64,000 nt of DNA from Inhella crocodyli (GTDB lineage Bacteria > Pseudomonadota > Gammaproteobacteria > Burkholderiales > Burkholderiaceae_C): the NCBI RefSeq assembly GCF_004004565.1, contig NZ_SACM01000001.1, forward strand, positions 1,054,001 through 1,118,000. The letters run 5' to 3'. Below the pieces are notes generated by a model, which was not told where the DNA came from, made no database searches, and saw only the letters and a list, made by a program, of their open reading frames with translations. Both the position numbers and the translations under genes were made by a program. Positions 21,835-29,778 of the stretch are shown piece by piece. Within the stretch, counting starts at the first letter, position 1; each line of letters starts with the position of its first letter.

Positions 21835-21854
21835 TACTGTGTTTTTATCCAGTA
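21835..21854. promoter_or_regulatory. LexA (SOS) box upstream of imuA
   Basis: On the minus strand the site reads TACTGGATAAAAACACAGTA, matching the E. coli-type consensus TACTGT-N8-ACAGTA at all but one position of the two half-sites. It lies about 110 bases upstream of the chosen imuA ATG and explains SOS control of the whole imuA-imuB-dnaE2 operon. Confidence 0.88.
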
Positions 21855-21929
21855 TACGGAGCTTGCTTCGGCCTTGCATCCGCCGTTCATCGGGTGCCCC
21901 CGCACGCGTGAAATGGCGCCGGAAAAGAC

Positions 21930-21960
21930 AACGGGCCTGTTCTTGTGGAACAGGCCCGTT
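21930..21960 (-). terminator. Original terminator of tRNA-Pro, left behind at attL
   Basis: A perfect 13-bp stem (AACGGGCCTGTTC/GAACAGGCCCGTT) with a 5-base loop, followed on the minus strand by GTCTTTTCC. It lies 15 bases beyond the attL copy of the tRNA 3' end. Before the island inserted it would have been just downstream of tRNA-Pro; it now serves only as an insulator upstream of imuA. Confidence 0.75.
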
Positions 21961-21975
21961 GGCTCTTCTGATAAG

Positions 21976-22024
21976 TGGTCGGGGTGGCGGGATTCGAACT
22001 CGCTACCCCTTGCACCCCATGCAA
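21976..22024 (-). repeat. attL: duplicated 3' part of tRNA-Pro
   Basis: This 49-base segment repeats the 3' part of tRNA-Pro(GGG) at 36224-36272 with a single difference (T at 22004, G at 36253). It covers the CCA end, T arm, variable loop and part of the anticodon arm in the same orientation, then similarity stops abruptly. The 5' half of the tRNA is absent, so it is an attachment-site remnant, not a tRNA gene. The changed base corresponds to tRNA position 48 (C in the intact gene, A here). Confidence 0.93.
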
Positions 22025-22146
22025 CACAAGCTCATTTCACAACCACCCAATCCAAATCAAGATCTCGAAGAAAATCCATGACATTCAATGGTTTATGGAA
22101 TTCCAAGGAGCGCATGCAGTCGTATAGCTACACTTAGATCCAGCGT

Positions 22147-22170
22147 CAAACGGTGACCAGACGGTGACCA
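22147..22170 (+). repeat. Left arm-type repeat pair (ACGGTGACC x2)
   Basis: Two direct copies of ACGGTGACC, starting at 22150 and 22161, are spaced 11 bp (one helical turn) apart, 122 bases inside attL and just before the integrase gene. The same 24-base block recurs at 36139-36162 with 22 of 24 bases identical. Position and phasing fit arm-type binding sites for the integrase or its directionality factor. Confidence 0.75.
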
Positions 22171-22188
22171 AGACCACCTGGAGCAGAC

Positions 22189-23703
22189 ATGCCGACGATC
22201 ACAGACCGCGCGATGCAGGCCAAGCCCACCAACCAGGAACAGTGGCTTTCACAGCCCTTCGCCCGCGGCGCTGGCGTGTTTCTTGGGCGCATCACGCCGG
22301 CTGGTGAACGCCTCTTCTACTTTCGTTACACAGCCTCCAAAGGCCGCCGACCGTTCTTGCCGATCGGAAGCTACAGCCCCAAGGGCCAAAGTGGAGGCCT
22401 GACCGTGGCACAGGCCTACGCCATAGCTGCCGAATGGAGCCGCCTCTACGTCGGTGGCCACAAAGATCTGCGTGAGCACTTTGAAGCCCAAGCTGCCGCG
22501 GATGCAGCCGCCATTGAAACCAAGCGCCTTACTGCCGAAGCCGAGTCACGGCGCCTGCAAGAGGAGGCAGCAGCAGCCTCGCTAGCCGCATCGCGTCGCC
22601 TCACCGTGCGGCAGCTTTTCAAGCGCTGGCAAGACACCGACCTGCAACCCCACCTTGGCGCAGATGGCAAGCGCATCGGTCGAAAAGACGGCGGCGCTTT
22701 TGTCGCCGCCCAGTTCGAGCGACACGTGTTCCCCTGCATCGGGGACCTTGCTGCCGCCGATCTGACACGACAAGACCTGCTGACCATCTTGGACGCCCGC
22801 AAGGCAGCCGGCCGATTACGCACAGCGAACATGCTGCTCACAGATCTGCGGCAAATGCTTGGCTTTGCGGTGGAGCGAGCCATCATCCCGAGCAACCCTT
22901 TAGAGGGTGTTCAGCGCCGCAAGATCGGCGGCAAGGACACCGAGCGCGAGCGCGTGCTGTCCGATGCCGAGTTACGCAAACTGTGGGCCGCCCTGCCCTC
23001 GGCACGCCTCCATCCTCGAAGCCGCTGCGCGCTCGGGCTCATTCTTTCCACCGGCACACGCGTCGGCGAGGCCATGGGCGCGACCTGGGCCGACGCTCAC
23101 ACCAGTCGCGCCCAGACGACGCAGCTTCGCTCGGTGGCAGATGCCGCAGACACCAAGTTCGGCGTCGTCGACATGGGAGCACGCACCTGGCACCTACCCG
23201 ACACAAAGAACCAGCGGGAACACACCATCCACCTCAGTGAATTTGCATTGACCTGCCTAGAAGAGCTTGCCAGCCTGCGCGAGCTGGACGAAAGCGGCAA
23301 ACCAAGCGCCTGGCTGTTCCCCGATCGCAGCAGAGTCAAACCGGTGTGCGTCAAAAGTCTGGGCAAGCAAATCGCCGACCGTCAGCGAGCAGCCGACAAG
23401 CGCATGAAGAACCGCGCCAAGGGCACAGAAGCCCTGGCGCTTGAAGGCGGCGCTTGGACCTTGCATGACCTGCGCCGCACCGCCGCGACCATCCTCGCGC
23501 GGCTGGGCTTCAGCACCGACGTGATCGACGAGTGCTTGAATCACAAATTGCAAAGCAAAGTCGCGCGGATCTACATCCGCGACCGCCGTGAGGCCGAACA
23601 GAAGCTCGCCTTCGACGCACTGGGGCAGCACCTGGAAAGCCTCCTGAGTGCGAACGCACCAGCCGGCAACGTGCACCCACTTCGGCGTTCAGCTCCAACA
23701 TAA
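22189..23703 (+). CDS. Tyrosine recombinase / integrase
   Basis: This is a 504-residue site-specific recombinase that presumably integrates and excises the island at tRNA-Pro. Residues 1-90 form an N-terminal arm-binding-like domain, followed by a long Ala/Glu-rich helix (about 97-135) and a core-binding domain (about 138-240). The catalytic domain has Arg291 (LSTGTRVGEAMG), Lys340, His426-x-x-Arg429 (WTLHDLRRTAATILARLG), His452 (LNHK) and Tyr462 (ARIYIRD), so all active-site residues are present. It reads inward from attL. No Shine-Dalgarno stands out before ATG 22189. Confidence 0.95.
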   Translation: MPTITDRAMQAKPTNQEQWLSQPFARGAGVFLGRITPAGERLFYFRYTASKGRRPFLPIGSYSPKGQSGGLTVAQAYAIAAEWSRLYVGGHKDLREHFEAQAAADAAAIETKRLTAEAESRRLQEEAAAASLAASRRLTVRQLFKRWQDTDLQPHLGADGKRIGRKDGGAFVAAQFERHVFPCIGDLAAADLTRQDLLTILDARKAAGRLRTANMLLTDLRQMLGFAVERAIIPSNPLEGVQRRKIGGKDTERERVLSDAELRKLWAALPSARLHPRSRCALGLILSTGTRVGEAMGATWADAHTSRAQTTQLRSVADAADTKFGVVDMGARTWHLPDTKNQREHTIHLSEFALTCLEELASLRELDESGKPSAWLFPDRSRVKPVCVKSLGKQIADRQRAADKRMKNRAKGTEALALEGGAWTLHDLRRTAATILARLGFSTDVIDECLNHKLQSKVARIYIRDRREAEQKLAFDALGQHLESLLSANAPAGNVHPLRRSAPT

Positions 23704-23714
23704 CGCCAAACAGA

Positions 23715-23732
23715 CGCCGCATACATGCGGCG
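23715..23732 (+). terminator. Probable terminator after the integrase gene
   Basis: An 8-bp stem CGCCGCAT/ATGCGGCG with a 2-base spacer lies 12 bases past the integrase stop and is followed by CTTGCTTT. The U tract is interrupted, so termination may be partial. Confidence 0.5.
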
Positions 23733-23863
23733 CTTGCTTTGGCCGGTGGGTCCCCAATACGCTCTCTTTCGCCTACTTGGATTGAAACGGAACTGCTTGA
23801 ACACACAAGGTCGTACTCGACCGAGTGTGAGATTGACAGATCCTGCCAAATCCAAAAAAGGTG

Positions 23864-23895
23864 AAGGGCCGACGTCCTGACAGACGTTGGCCCTT
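23864..23895 (-). terminator. Hairpin with minus-strand U tract
   Basis: A 13-bp stem with one non-Watson-Crick position (AAGGGCCGACGTC/GACGTTGGCCCTT) and a 6-base loop. On the minus strand it is followed by CACCTTTTTTGG. It would stop leftward transcription running from the cargo operons toward the integrase gene; no minus-strand gene ends immediately before it. The rest of 23704-24020 shows no gene. Confidence 0.6.
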
Positions 23896-24020
23896 CGGAG
23901 CGCCGGAGCGCATGTCAACTTTCGACGGATGACGTCACAAGCGTACACCACGGGGGTTCGATGAATTCAACCCGTGGTGTGTGCAGCCGGCGCCTGACCA
24001 ACAGCAAATCAGGAGCCCAG

Positions 24021-24311
24021 ATGGACAACCATCAACCACGCCAGCGAAATCTTCCCGAAGTACTTCCCAGTGCACTGCAAGACGTTGTGCTGATCAACGC
24101 CCGGACCTGTGCGGCCATTGGCAACATGGGCATTTCCTGGTGGTTGGCACGTGTAGCAGCCGGCGAAGCCCCTAAGCCCGCCATCCAGCAGCCGCGCATG
24201 ACCCGCTGGCGCTTGGCCGATGTGCGCGAGTACTGGGCCAAGCTGGCCACTGAAGGCAGAAGCTCCCGGGCGTCCCAATCGGTGCCGACCGCAAACAAGG
24301 GCACCCAATGA
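24021..24311 (+). CDS. AlpA-like DNA-binding regulator / excisionase-like protein
   Basis: A 96-residue protein. The core VLINARTCAAIGNMGISWWLARVAAGEAPKPAIQ followed by PRMTRWRLADVREYWAKLA is the MerR-like winged helix of the AlpA family, small regulators and directionality factors encoded near integrases of islands and satellites. ATG at 24021 follows AGGAG at good spacing; the frame opens 60 bases earlier without a ribosome site. The stop overlaps the next gene by 4 bases (ATGA). The expected role is control of integrase or excision, by analogy only. Confidence 0.82.
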   Translation: MDNHQPRQRNLPEVLPSALQDVVLINARTCAAIGNMGISWWLARVAAGEAPKPAIQQPRMTRWRLADVREYWAKLATEGRSSRASQSVPTANKGTQ

Positions 24312-24586
24312 CCAACAAGTCCCGACACGCCCTGGCCACATCAGCGGCGCAGGTTGCAGAGCCGTGGCCGCCATCTTGCGACGGCTCGGATGACATGCCA
24401 GTTGCCCCCAAGCTCGACCAGCCCAGCGGCTCCCAGGACCTGCCGACAGGTTGGCAGAAAGAACTGACCGTCCTGCTCGAACGGCACTCGTCACTGGGCG
24501 CAAATCCCGACCCTCACAGCATGCCCGAGGCCGAGCTACGAGGTCTCTACCAGTACCTCGCGCGTCACAACCGGGGAGGAGGCTGA
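24308..24586 (+). CDS. Island protein of unknown function
   Basis: A 92-residue product that I do not recognise. The N-terminal half is low-complexity (Ala, Pro, Ser); the C-terminal half looks folded (WQKELTVLLERHSSLGAN, MPEAELRGLYQYLARHN). It is likely a real gene because its ATG overlaps the stop of the AlpA-like gene (ATGA) and the next gene starts 3 bases after its stop. Confidence 0.6.
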   Translation: MTNKSRHALATSAAQVAEPWPPSCDGSDDMPVAPKLDQPSGSQDLPTGWQKELTVLLERHSSLGANPDPHSMPEAELRGLYQYLARHNRGGG

Positions 24587-24589
24587 TGA

Positions 24590-25036
24590 ATGGCAAACGG
24601 ACGCCGAGGTCGCAGCAAGCGCGATCTCAGTCGGGAGCCCGGCGGCTTTGTTGCGATGCCCTGGCTCGTCATGGATTCCACGGCCTACCTGAACCTCAGC
24701 CACACCGCGCGCTCGCTGTTACTCGAACTCGCCCGCCAGCTCAGACCCGACAACAACGGGCAGCTCTTGGCCAGCAGAGCTCACCTGCTCAAGCGCGGGT
24801 GGCGCTCGGCGGACGTGATCGATCGGGCCAAGCGCGAACTCCTCAACTCGGAGCTGATCGTCGAAACCGTGAAAGGCCATCGCCCCAACAAAGCCAGCTG
24901 GTTCGCTGTCACCTGGCGCTTGCTGGATCACCACCCCAGCTACGACGCAGGGGTTCAGTCCACCTTTCGGCGCGGAGCCTACTCACAGATTCAAAACGCG
25001 GCGCTTAGTCCGTCAGACGGACCTAAGTCCATCTGA
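24590..25036 (+). CDS. Winged-helix island protein, possible replication initiator
   Basis: A 148-residue basic protein. After a basic N-terminus (ANGRRGRSKRDLSREPGG) come FVAMPWLVMDSTAYLNLSH and ARSLLLELARQLRPDNNGQLL, then a winged-helix-like segment ASRAHLLKRGWRSADVIDRAKREL and HRPNKASWFAVTWRLLDHHP. Related helix-turn-helix proteins are common in Burkholderiales islands; their role is not established to my knowledge. Its 3' end contains the first of four 13-bp palindromes running on downstream (25009-25132), which suggests that it binds there, as a replication initiator or autoregulator. That is inference. Confidence 0.7.
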   Translation: MANGRRGRSKRDLSREPGGFVAMPWLVMDSTAYLNLSHTARSLLLELARQLRPDNNGQLLASRAHLLKRGWRSADVIDRAKRELLNSELIVETVKGHRPNKASWFAVTWRLLDHHPSYDAGVQSTFRRGAYSQIQNAALSPSDGPKSI

Positions 25037-25132
25037 ATTGGTCCGTCGGGCGGAACAGAGGCACATCACCCTGTTCTGCCTGACGGAGCAATGGAAGCAC
25101 CTTTAGCCCGGTTGCTTGTTCCGCCTGCCGGA
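25009..25132. repeat. Array of four 13-bp palindromes TCCGYC-N-GNCGGA
   Basis: Four related 13-bp inverted repeats: TCCGTCAGACGGA at 25009, TCCGTCGGGCGGA at 25042, TCTGCCTGACGGA at 25075 and TCCGCCTGCCGGA at 25120. Start-to-start spacing is 33, 33 and 45 bases, close to whole helical turns. The first unit lies inside the end of the winged-helix gene; the others are in the spacer before the convergent operon. Units 2 and 3 can also pair with each other as a large hairpin (TCCGTCgGGCgGAACAG with CTGTTCtGCCtGACGGA). Iterons, an operator array or an RNA structure are all possible. Confidence 0.75.
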
Positions 25133-25194
25133 CACCATCTAGAAATGCCATCTGCGTGGATCGATGTCTCCTCCGCCTACTGGTTAGGAAGACC

Positions 25195-25815
25195 CTAGAT
25201 ATCAGCCTCAGAGACGCGCAACCCGACTGCCCGTTCAAAAACAAATGAGGCCTGCTTCTGGAAAACAACGACATGCTCAACCGGCACAAGATGAGCTCGC
25301 TTGTTATGCCCTTCGGGCTGATTGACCAGCGTTGCTCTTGCATGAAAGACCAGAGGCCCGTCAGCCGCATGCTTGGCCGTCCTTCGCTGAACCAAATCAA
25401 CCAAGTCCTTGAAGCCCGGGAACACCGGTTGGTCTGAGGGGCCAAGGTGTTGATAGTGAAGGAACTGGAGGTCGGACGTATCCAACTCATCAAACTCAAC
25501 ACAGGCAATCTGATCCGGCACGAGGCGTTCACACCACGAGTCAGATTGGTGCAGCTTGCCTAGTGGGTGAGCAAGGTTGTCAGGCACTCTCCATTGCCCC
25601 TCACCCTCAAAGGCAAAGCGCCATGTCGACTTCTTGTCAACACTCAGGTTAATGACTTCATCTAGGACCCAAACCCGCCCCGTGGATGGCTCCAAGACGT
25701 AGATCGGAGCCCCTGGACTCAAGAGGGAGTCAAGCCTGAGCTGAATAATCAAAGACCAAAGGGCTAAGGCCGCAACGATCAGCCAGGTCGCAAGGCCCGG
25801 TTTGCCCAACTTCAA
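25195..25815 (-). CDS. Small inner-membrane protein of unknown function
   Basis: A 206-residue product, not recognised. One N-terminal membrane helix (LATWLIVAALALWSLIIQL, about residues 8-26) is followed by a largely beta, probably periplasmic domain (GAPIYVLEPSTGRVWVLDEV, WRFAFEGEGQWRVPDNL) with a conserved-looking end (VVVFQKQASFVFERAVGLRV). I chose TTG 25815: it follows GAGGGG at good spacing, directly after the stop of the upstream gene. Longer starts would overlap that gene out of frame. It is the last gene of the five-gene island operon and probably works with the upstream membrane protein. Confidence 0.65.
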   Translation of the reverse strand: MKLGKPGLATWLIVAALALWSLIIQLRLDSLLSPGAPIYVLEPSTGRVWVLDEVINLSVDKKSTWRFAFEGEGQWRVPDNLAHPLGKLHQSDSWCERLVPDQIACVEFDELDTSDLQFLHYQHLGPSDQPVFPGFKDLVDLVQRRTAKHAADGPLVFHARATLVNQPEGHNKRAHLVPVEHVVVFQKQASFVFERAVGLRVSEADI

Positions 25816-25825
25816 AATTCGCCCC

Positions 25826-27667
25826 TCAAAACTGTTCCGACGGCACTTCCTTCGTGCGCATATTGCCGCCCTGCACTTGGTACAAGGTGACTCGAACGTT
25901 GCTAAAGCGAACGCCATCGGCCTCGTCGACCTCCTGCAAGTCGAACACCTGATCCGCCTCGTAGGTCTTGGTGCTGCCCATGTACCGATAGCGCATCACG
26001 TAACGGCCCGCTGCCAACCCCTGCAGCTTGAACTTCTCACCGTTCTTGACAAACACGCTGCGCACTGCGGAGCCGCCACCTTCTCGGTACAGCCTAACGA
26101 GTGCATCGCCTCCACCCCGGGAGTTGTCGATGGTGAAGGATGAGCGACCTCCAGTGGCCAGGCGTTTTGAGCCTGTAACGTAGCCCGTCTTCTCCTGCTG
26201 GTCAGGATCCGCAACCTGTGAACCATCCACAGCGTCAGCCGTTGGCCTGCCCATCAAGTCTGCGAGTAGGTCTGCGCCGTCTGCTCGCGAGCCCTGGTTG
26301 GCAGGGGCAGGGGCACTGTTGGCCTTGGCTTGAGGCTTCACTTGTTGGCGTGATGCCTCTTGACTTCTCAATTCGGCTGCCTGCGCAAAACCTACGATCA
26401 GAAATCCAAAATGGGTGCCTTGTGTGGAGTTGAATTCTTCGGCGAGTCCATGACCAATCTTGTCGATCGCATCCGGAAATGCCGCTTGACTGATAGCGAC
26501 ACCTAGCCTCACCCACTGCTCCTTTGTGAACGCTTCGGCGGGAGGAACATCGCTCCATAGGTTTCGCGCGAAGTCCTTGTCGCGCTTGAACCCTTCTAGA
26601 AAAACAGCGCGTAACCCATCAATCTCGGCTTTGTCCTGGGTCTCGGCAAGCGTCGCGACAGTTAAGGCCCTTACCAGCCTTTGCTGCCAATTCAAAAGAC
26701 CAACCCCCTTGTTCAGCCAACTCAGACCGCGGTTTGCATCAGTGCCTCTGACAACCAACAGCAGACCGTAATAGCCTGCAGCTCTTGGAACGTCCACTTT
26801 GGCAGCTCTGCCAAGCCAACCTTCAACGCATTTCTGCTCGATCCCGTCGCCTGCCGAAACTGTTAGCTCGTCCCCTTGGTTGCCAATGCAGGCCAAGAGT
26901 CCCTCAAAGTAAATATCCTTCACCCCGGCAGTCCAGGATCGTTCAAGCGCCTGAGCCGCAAGCTGCGCGCTTTGCTTGCTAGTAAAAGGGCGATCACCCT
27001 TGCGCATCGCCTCAGACAGTTTCGACACGTGCCATGAAGAGATCGACTTGGCTGACAGGAGAGCCAATTTTTCGGCGGCTTCCTCGTCGGACAGCATTCC
27101 CAAGCCCTCCGCCATCATTTGGGCATGTAACCACTGCGCATCGGGATCGCCTATCAACAAGGCTGCGCGCAGCAACTCTGCTGCCCGTTGAAAGTGAGCA
27201 AGTGCGACGCTGGGATCCTTTTGCACCATGGCGCCACTTCGATGGGCGCGCCCTAGCTCGAGGTGGGCGGCTGCGCTGCCTTGCCGAATTGCAAGTCTGA
27301 GAGCTGCGGCGAAACCCTCTTTCATGACAAGGGTGCCGGACTTTGAGTCAGCCTTCAGTTCCCTCGAAATCTTGATGAGCCGCTCCTCACTGGACCAGTG
27401 CTTGCTCCAAGCATTGATCAGGTTTCGCCGGTCTTCCTCCAATGCTTCAATGGCCAGTTGAATTGCCTGTTCATCACGCCAAGGCTGCACAACGCGCTCA
27501 TTGACGAGCCAGCCACCAACCATCAAGCCAACGGCCGCAAGCGTCAAAGCAACTCCGCGCCACCTGCGTCGAAGCCAAGACCGAAGGCGACTCAAAGACT
27601 CAGTTCGACCTTCGGGCAAATCAACAAACTCCACGGTTTGCGCTTGGCCACCCTTGCTTTCATCCAT
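25826..27667 (-). CDS. Single-pass membrane protein with Sel1-like repeats
   Basis: A 613-residue product. An N-terminal cytoplasmic part ending in a basic stretch (RSWLRRRWRG) precedes one membrane helix (VALTLAAVGLMVGGWLV, about 39-55), so most of the protein would be periplasmic. About residues 110-160 look like Sel1-type repeats (AAHLELGRAHRSGAMVQKD, ALAHFQRAAELL). After a Pro/Ala/Gln linker, residues 509-613 form a beta-rich domain (FTIDNSRGGGDALVRLY, LAAGRYVMRYRYMGS, SNVRVTLYQVQGGNMRT) resembling a C-terminal module I associate with other repeat-containing bacterial proteins. ATG 27667 follows GAGGGAG; an upstream in-frame start at 27727 is possible. Confidence 0.75.
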   Translation of the reverse strand: MDESKGGQAQTVEFVDLPEGRTESLSRLRSWLRRRWRGVALTLAAVGLMVGGWLVNERVVQPWRDEQAIQLAIEALEEDRRNLINAWSKHWSSEERLIKISRELKADSKSGTLVMKEGFAAALRLAIRQGSAAAHLELGRAHRSGAMVQKDPSVALAHFQRAAELLRAALLIGDPDAQWLHAQMMAEGLGMLSDEEAAEKLALLSAKSISSWHVSKLSEAMRKGDRPFTSKQSAQLAAQALERSWTAGVKDIYFEGLLACIGNQGDELTVSAGDGIEQKCVEGWLGRAAKVDVPRAAGYYGLLLVVRGTDANRGLSWLNKGVGLLNWQQRLVRALTVATLAETQDKAEIDGLRAVFLEGFKRDKDFARNLWSDVPPAEAFTKEQWVRLGVAISQAAFPDAIDKIGHGLAEEFNSTQGTHFGFLIVGFAQAAELRSQEASRQQVKPQAKANSAPAPANQGSRADGADLLADLMGRPTADAVDGSQVADPDQQEKTGYVTGSKRLATGGRSSFTIDNSRGGGDALVRLYREGGGSAVRSVFVKNGEKFKLQGLAAGRYVMRYRYMGSTKTYEADQVFDLQEVDEADGVRFSNVRVTLYQVQGGNMRTKEVPSEQF

Positions 27668-27774
27668 CCCCTCAACTCCCTCTTGAATCGTTGTTTGAGT
27701 CCAGCACCCCATGCCAAGGGGGCGCACAAGTATGGGCCGCCTCGGCTGGTGCCTAGACGCCCGGCTGATTCAAC

Positions 27775-29778
27775 TCACTCCGATGACTCCCAAGCCACAT
27801 CCAGCGCGTAGATCGCGTCTTCCTCGGTCTCGAACGGACCATCCATGGCCGTGACGCTGTAGCCACGATCCAGCAAAGAAAAGACCGTCGAGGTCGACGC
27901 CGCCTCCTCCATCCAACTTGCACGCTCGGTTGACTGCAAGGGAACGTCACTTCGTTCGATCCGCCAGAACTTGTCCGTGAACGACTCGGCGCTGAACCAG
28001 CGCCCTTCCAGTAGCGCCCTGTTGAGCCGTTTAAGACGAATCTCTACCCTCGCCCCGATCGGACAGCCACGGCGCTGGCGAACTTCCAAAGAGGCCGTGC
28101 GAGGGCAGTAAAACTCGCGCGACCTCGTCCCAGAGGCCTGCTGGTTTAGGGTAGTGACCAAGCGCTGAGCGACGTCTCGCACAGCGGAGCCTGGATCCTG
28201 GTTCGCAGGGCCTTGCGCCTCTTTCAGGAACCAGCCTCTGTCCGGGTCATGGTGGCACTCAGCAGTCGCCACCCGCTTCCACGATCCTGGCGTTCCCTCC
28301 CGGCTCCTGATGGATACCAACAAGCTCGTGCCGCTCAGCATGTCATCCAGTCGGCTGAAGATGCAGTGCCCCATGGCCTCACCCTCGTCGAACAAGGTGA
28401 CAGCGTCGTGGATGGCCTCCAGACGAAAAGCTCCCCACTCCATGGGTTCGAAGGGACAGGGGATGCCTTGATTGGAAAGGTTCCAGCGCTCATGCTGGGC
28501 CTGATGCCATTGCATCGACCGTTGACGCAGCCAAGCCCAACCCGCCCGGCGCTGCAGTTTGCTCAGGCCAGGGTCGACCTGGCGCAGCCAGTCGGCCACC
28601 TGTGGAAACTCGTCGCGCACCAGCGCGGGCTCAGAAACTTCCGCCGCAGCCGCTGCTCGAACGGCATGCGCGAAGTCCCTTGGGACGGCCTCAAATTCCC
28701 TCAAGTGACTTGGATGCCGCCATGATGAATTGGCGAACTGAGCAAACACGCGCCGGAGAAGCATTGGTGAGGGCAGCGTTTCCAATTTGAGTGTTTCAAG
28801 GCAGAGCAGAAAGTCCACAACCTGCGGCCAAACCTTGCCCTCGTAGAACTCTTCAATCAGGCGCAGGTGCGCAGGCGTGAGTGTCAGCAGCTGGCGCCAT
28901 GTGCTGGGTTTGATGGTCACCCTTCCGGTGTCCATGAGCTCCCGCCGCAGGCGGGTCAGCGGGTTGAGCTGTGGGGCAATCTTCTGGACGCGAAGAAGGG
29001 TGCCCAGCATCAACTCCGCGCCAGGAAAAGTGCCAGGATCTTGGTCAGCGCGATCAAACAATTGGCGATTGGCGACGCTCAGGTTGTAGAGGTCAATCGT
29101 GCAGGGTCTCGATCCGCGATCGAATCGGAGCATGCGTCGTGCTCGGGCCATGCTGGCGCGGTCAACTTGAAGCCCATCCTGGATGCGGCGGCCCAGGGTG
29201 CGCCACTCGGGCTGCTGGCGCAGCGCGCGGAGCATGGGGGCCACACAGCGGTAGACGTAGGCGTGGATGTACCCAGAGTTTGGTGTTCGGCCGGCCGCCC
29301 GTTCGGCCTGGTGGATCTCGAAGGCGCAAGCGGCGTAGAGATCGGCCTGCCAAGTGTGCCCGTTGGGCAAGTCTTCGAACTCAATCAGCGCCTCGGCCGG
29401 TGACTGGGGGGGCATCCACACCATCCCCTTGTAGGTCCGACGCCAGCGAGAGAAAGCGAGCCGCCCATCCGACGATTCTGAGAACCTCATGAGGCCGAGT
29501 GCGACGTGCGCGCGACCGCCGGGGGTTTCGACGGTATCCACCGGATGTTGCAAGGCGAATTGCAACCTTGCCCACACCGATTGCACCCATGCCGATCGGT
29601 GCATCGTTTGCCAGGACAAGGGCCACGCGGAGACGGGCAAGTTGGCGCAGCGCGCTGGCATGGGAGGGATGCCTTTGAGCGACGTGGCACTAGCATCAAG
29701 CCAGCTCGCTTCGAACTCAGGGCCAGATGCTTCTGCCCAGCGCACCTTGAGGTCCGAGGGACTTCGATGGGCGCTCAT
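27775..29778 (-). CDS. PcfJ-like protein
   Basis: A 667-residue, probably cytoplasmic protein. Residues about 453-546 match the PcfJ pattern: LFDEGEAMGHCIFSR, a beta segment SLLVSIRS, then RVATAECHHD and KEAQGPANQDPGS. PcfJ-like proteins occur on plasmids and islands; no activity is established to my knowledge. The N-terminal 450 residues are helical and Arg/Leu-rich with no recognised domain, and the C-terminus is acidic. ATG 29778 was chosen because it overlaps the stop of a 40-residue frame (ATGA); codons upstream lack family-like sequence. It is the third gene of the island operon. Confidence 0.75.
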   Translation of the reverse strand: MSAHRSPSDLKVRWAEASGPEFEASWLDASATSLKGIPPMPARCANLPVSAWPLSWQTMHRSAWVQSVWARLQFALQHPVDTVETPGGRAHVALGLMRFSESSDGRLAFSRWRRTYKGMVWMPPQSPAEALIEFEDLPNGHTWQADLYAACAFEIHQAERAAGRTPNSGYIHAYVYRCVAPMLRALRQQPEWRTLGRRIQDGLQVDRASMARARRMLRFDRGSRPCTIDLYNLSVANRQLFDRADQDPGTFPGAELMLGTLLRVQKIAPQLNPLTRLRRELMDTGRVTIKPSTWRQLLTLTPAHLRLIEEFYEGKVWPQVVDFLLCLETLKLETLPSPMLLRRVFAQFANSSWRHPSHLREFEAVPRDFAHAVRAAAAAEVSEPALVRDEFPQVADWLRQVDPGLSKLQRRAGWAWLRQRSMQWHQAQHERWNLSNQGIPCPFEPMEWGAFRLEAIHDAVTLFDEGEAMGHCIFSRLDDMLSGTSLLVSIRSREGTPGSWKRVATAECHHDPDRGWFLKEAQGPANQDPGSAVRDVAQRLVTTLNQQASGTRSREFYCPRTASLEVRQRRGCPIGARVEIRLKRLNRALLEGRWFSAESFTDKFWRIERSDVPLQSTERASWMEEAASTSTVFSLLDRGYSVTAMDGPFETEEDAIYALDVAWESSE

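Noticed and set aside
21976-22060. A second tRNA gene at attL
   Set aside because: Only the 3' 49 bases of tRNA-Pro are present; the acceptor 5' strand, D arm and half of the anticodon arm are missing.
28213-28725. Plus-strand open frames inside the PcfJ-like gene
   Set aside because: They lie antisense to a longer coding frame with a recognisable domain and have no start signals.
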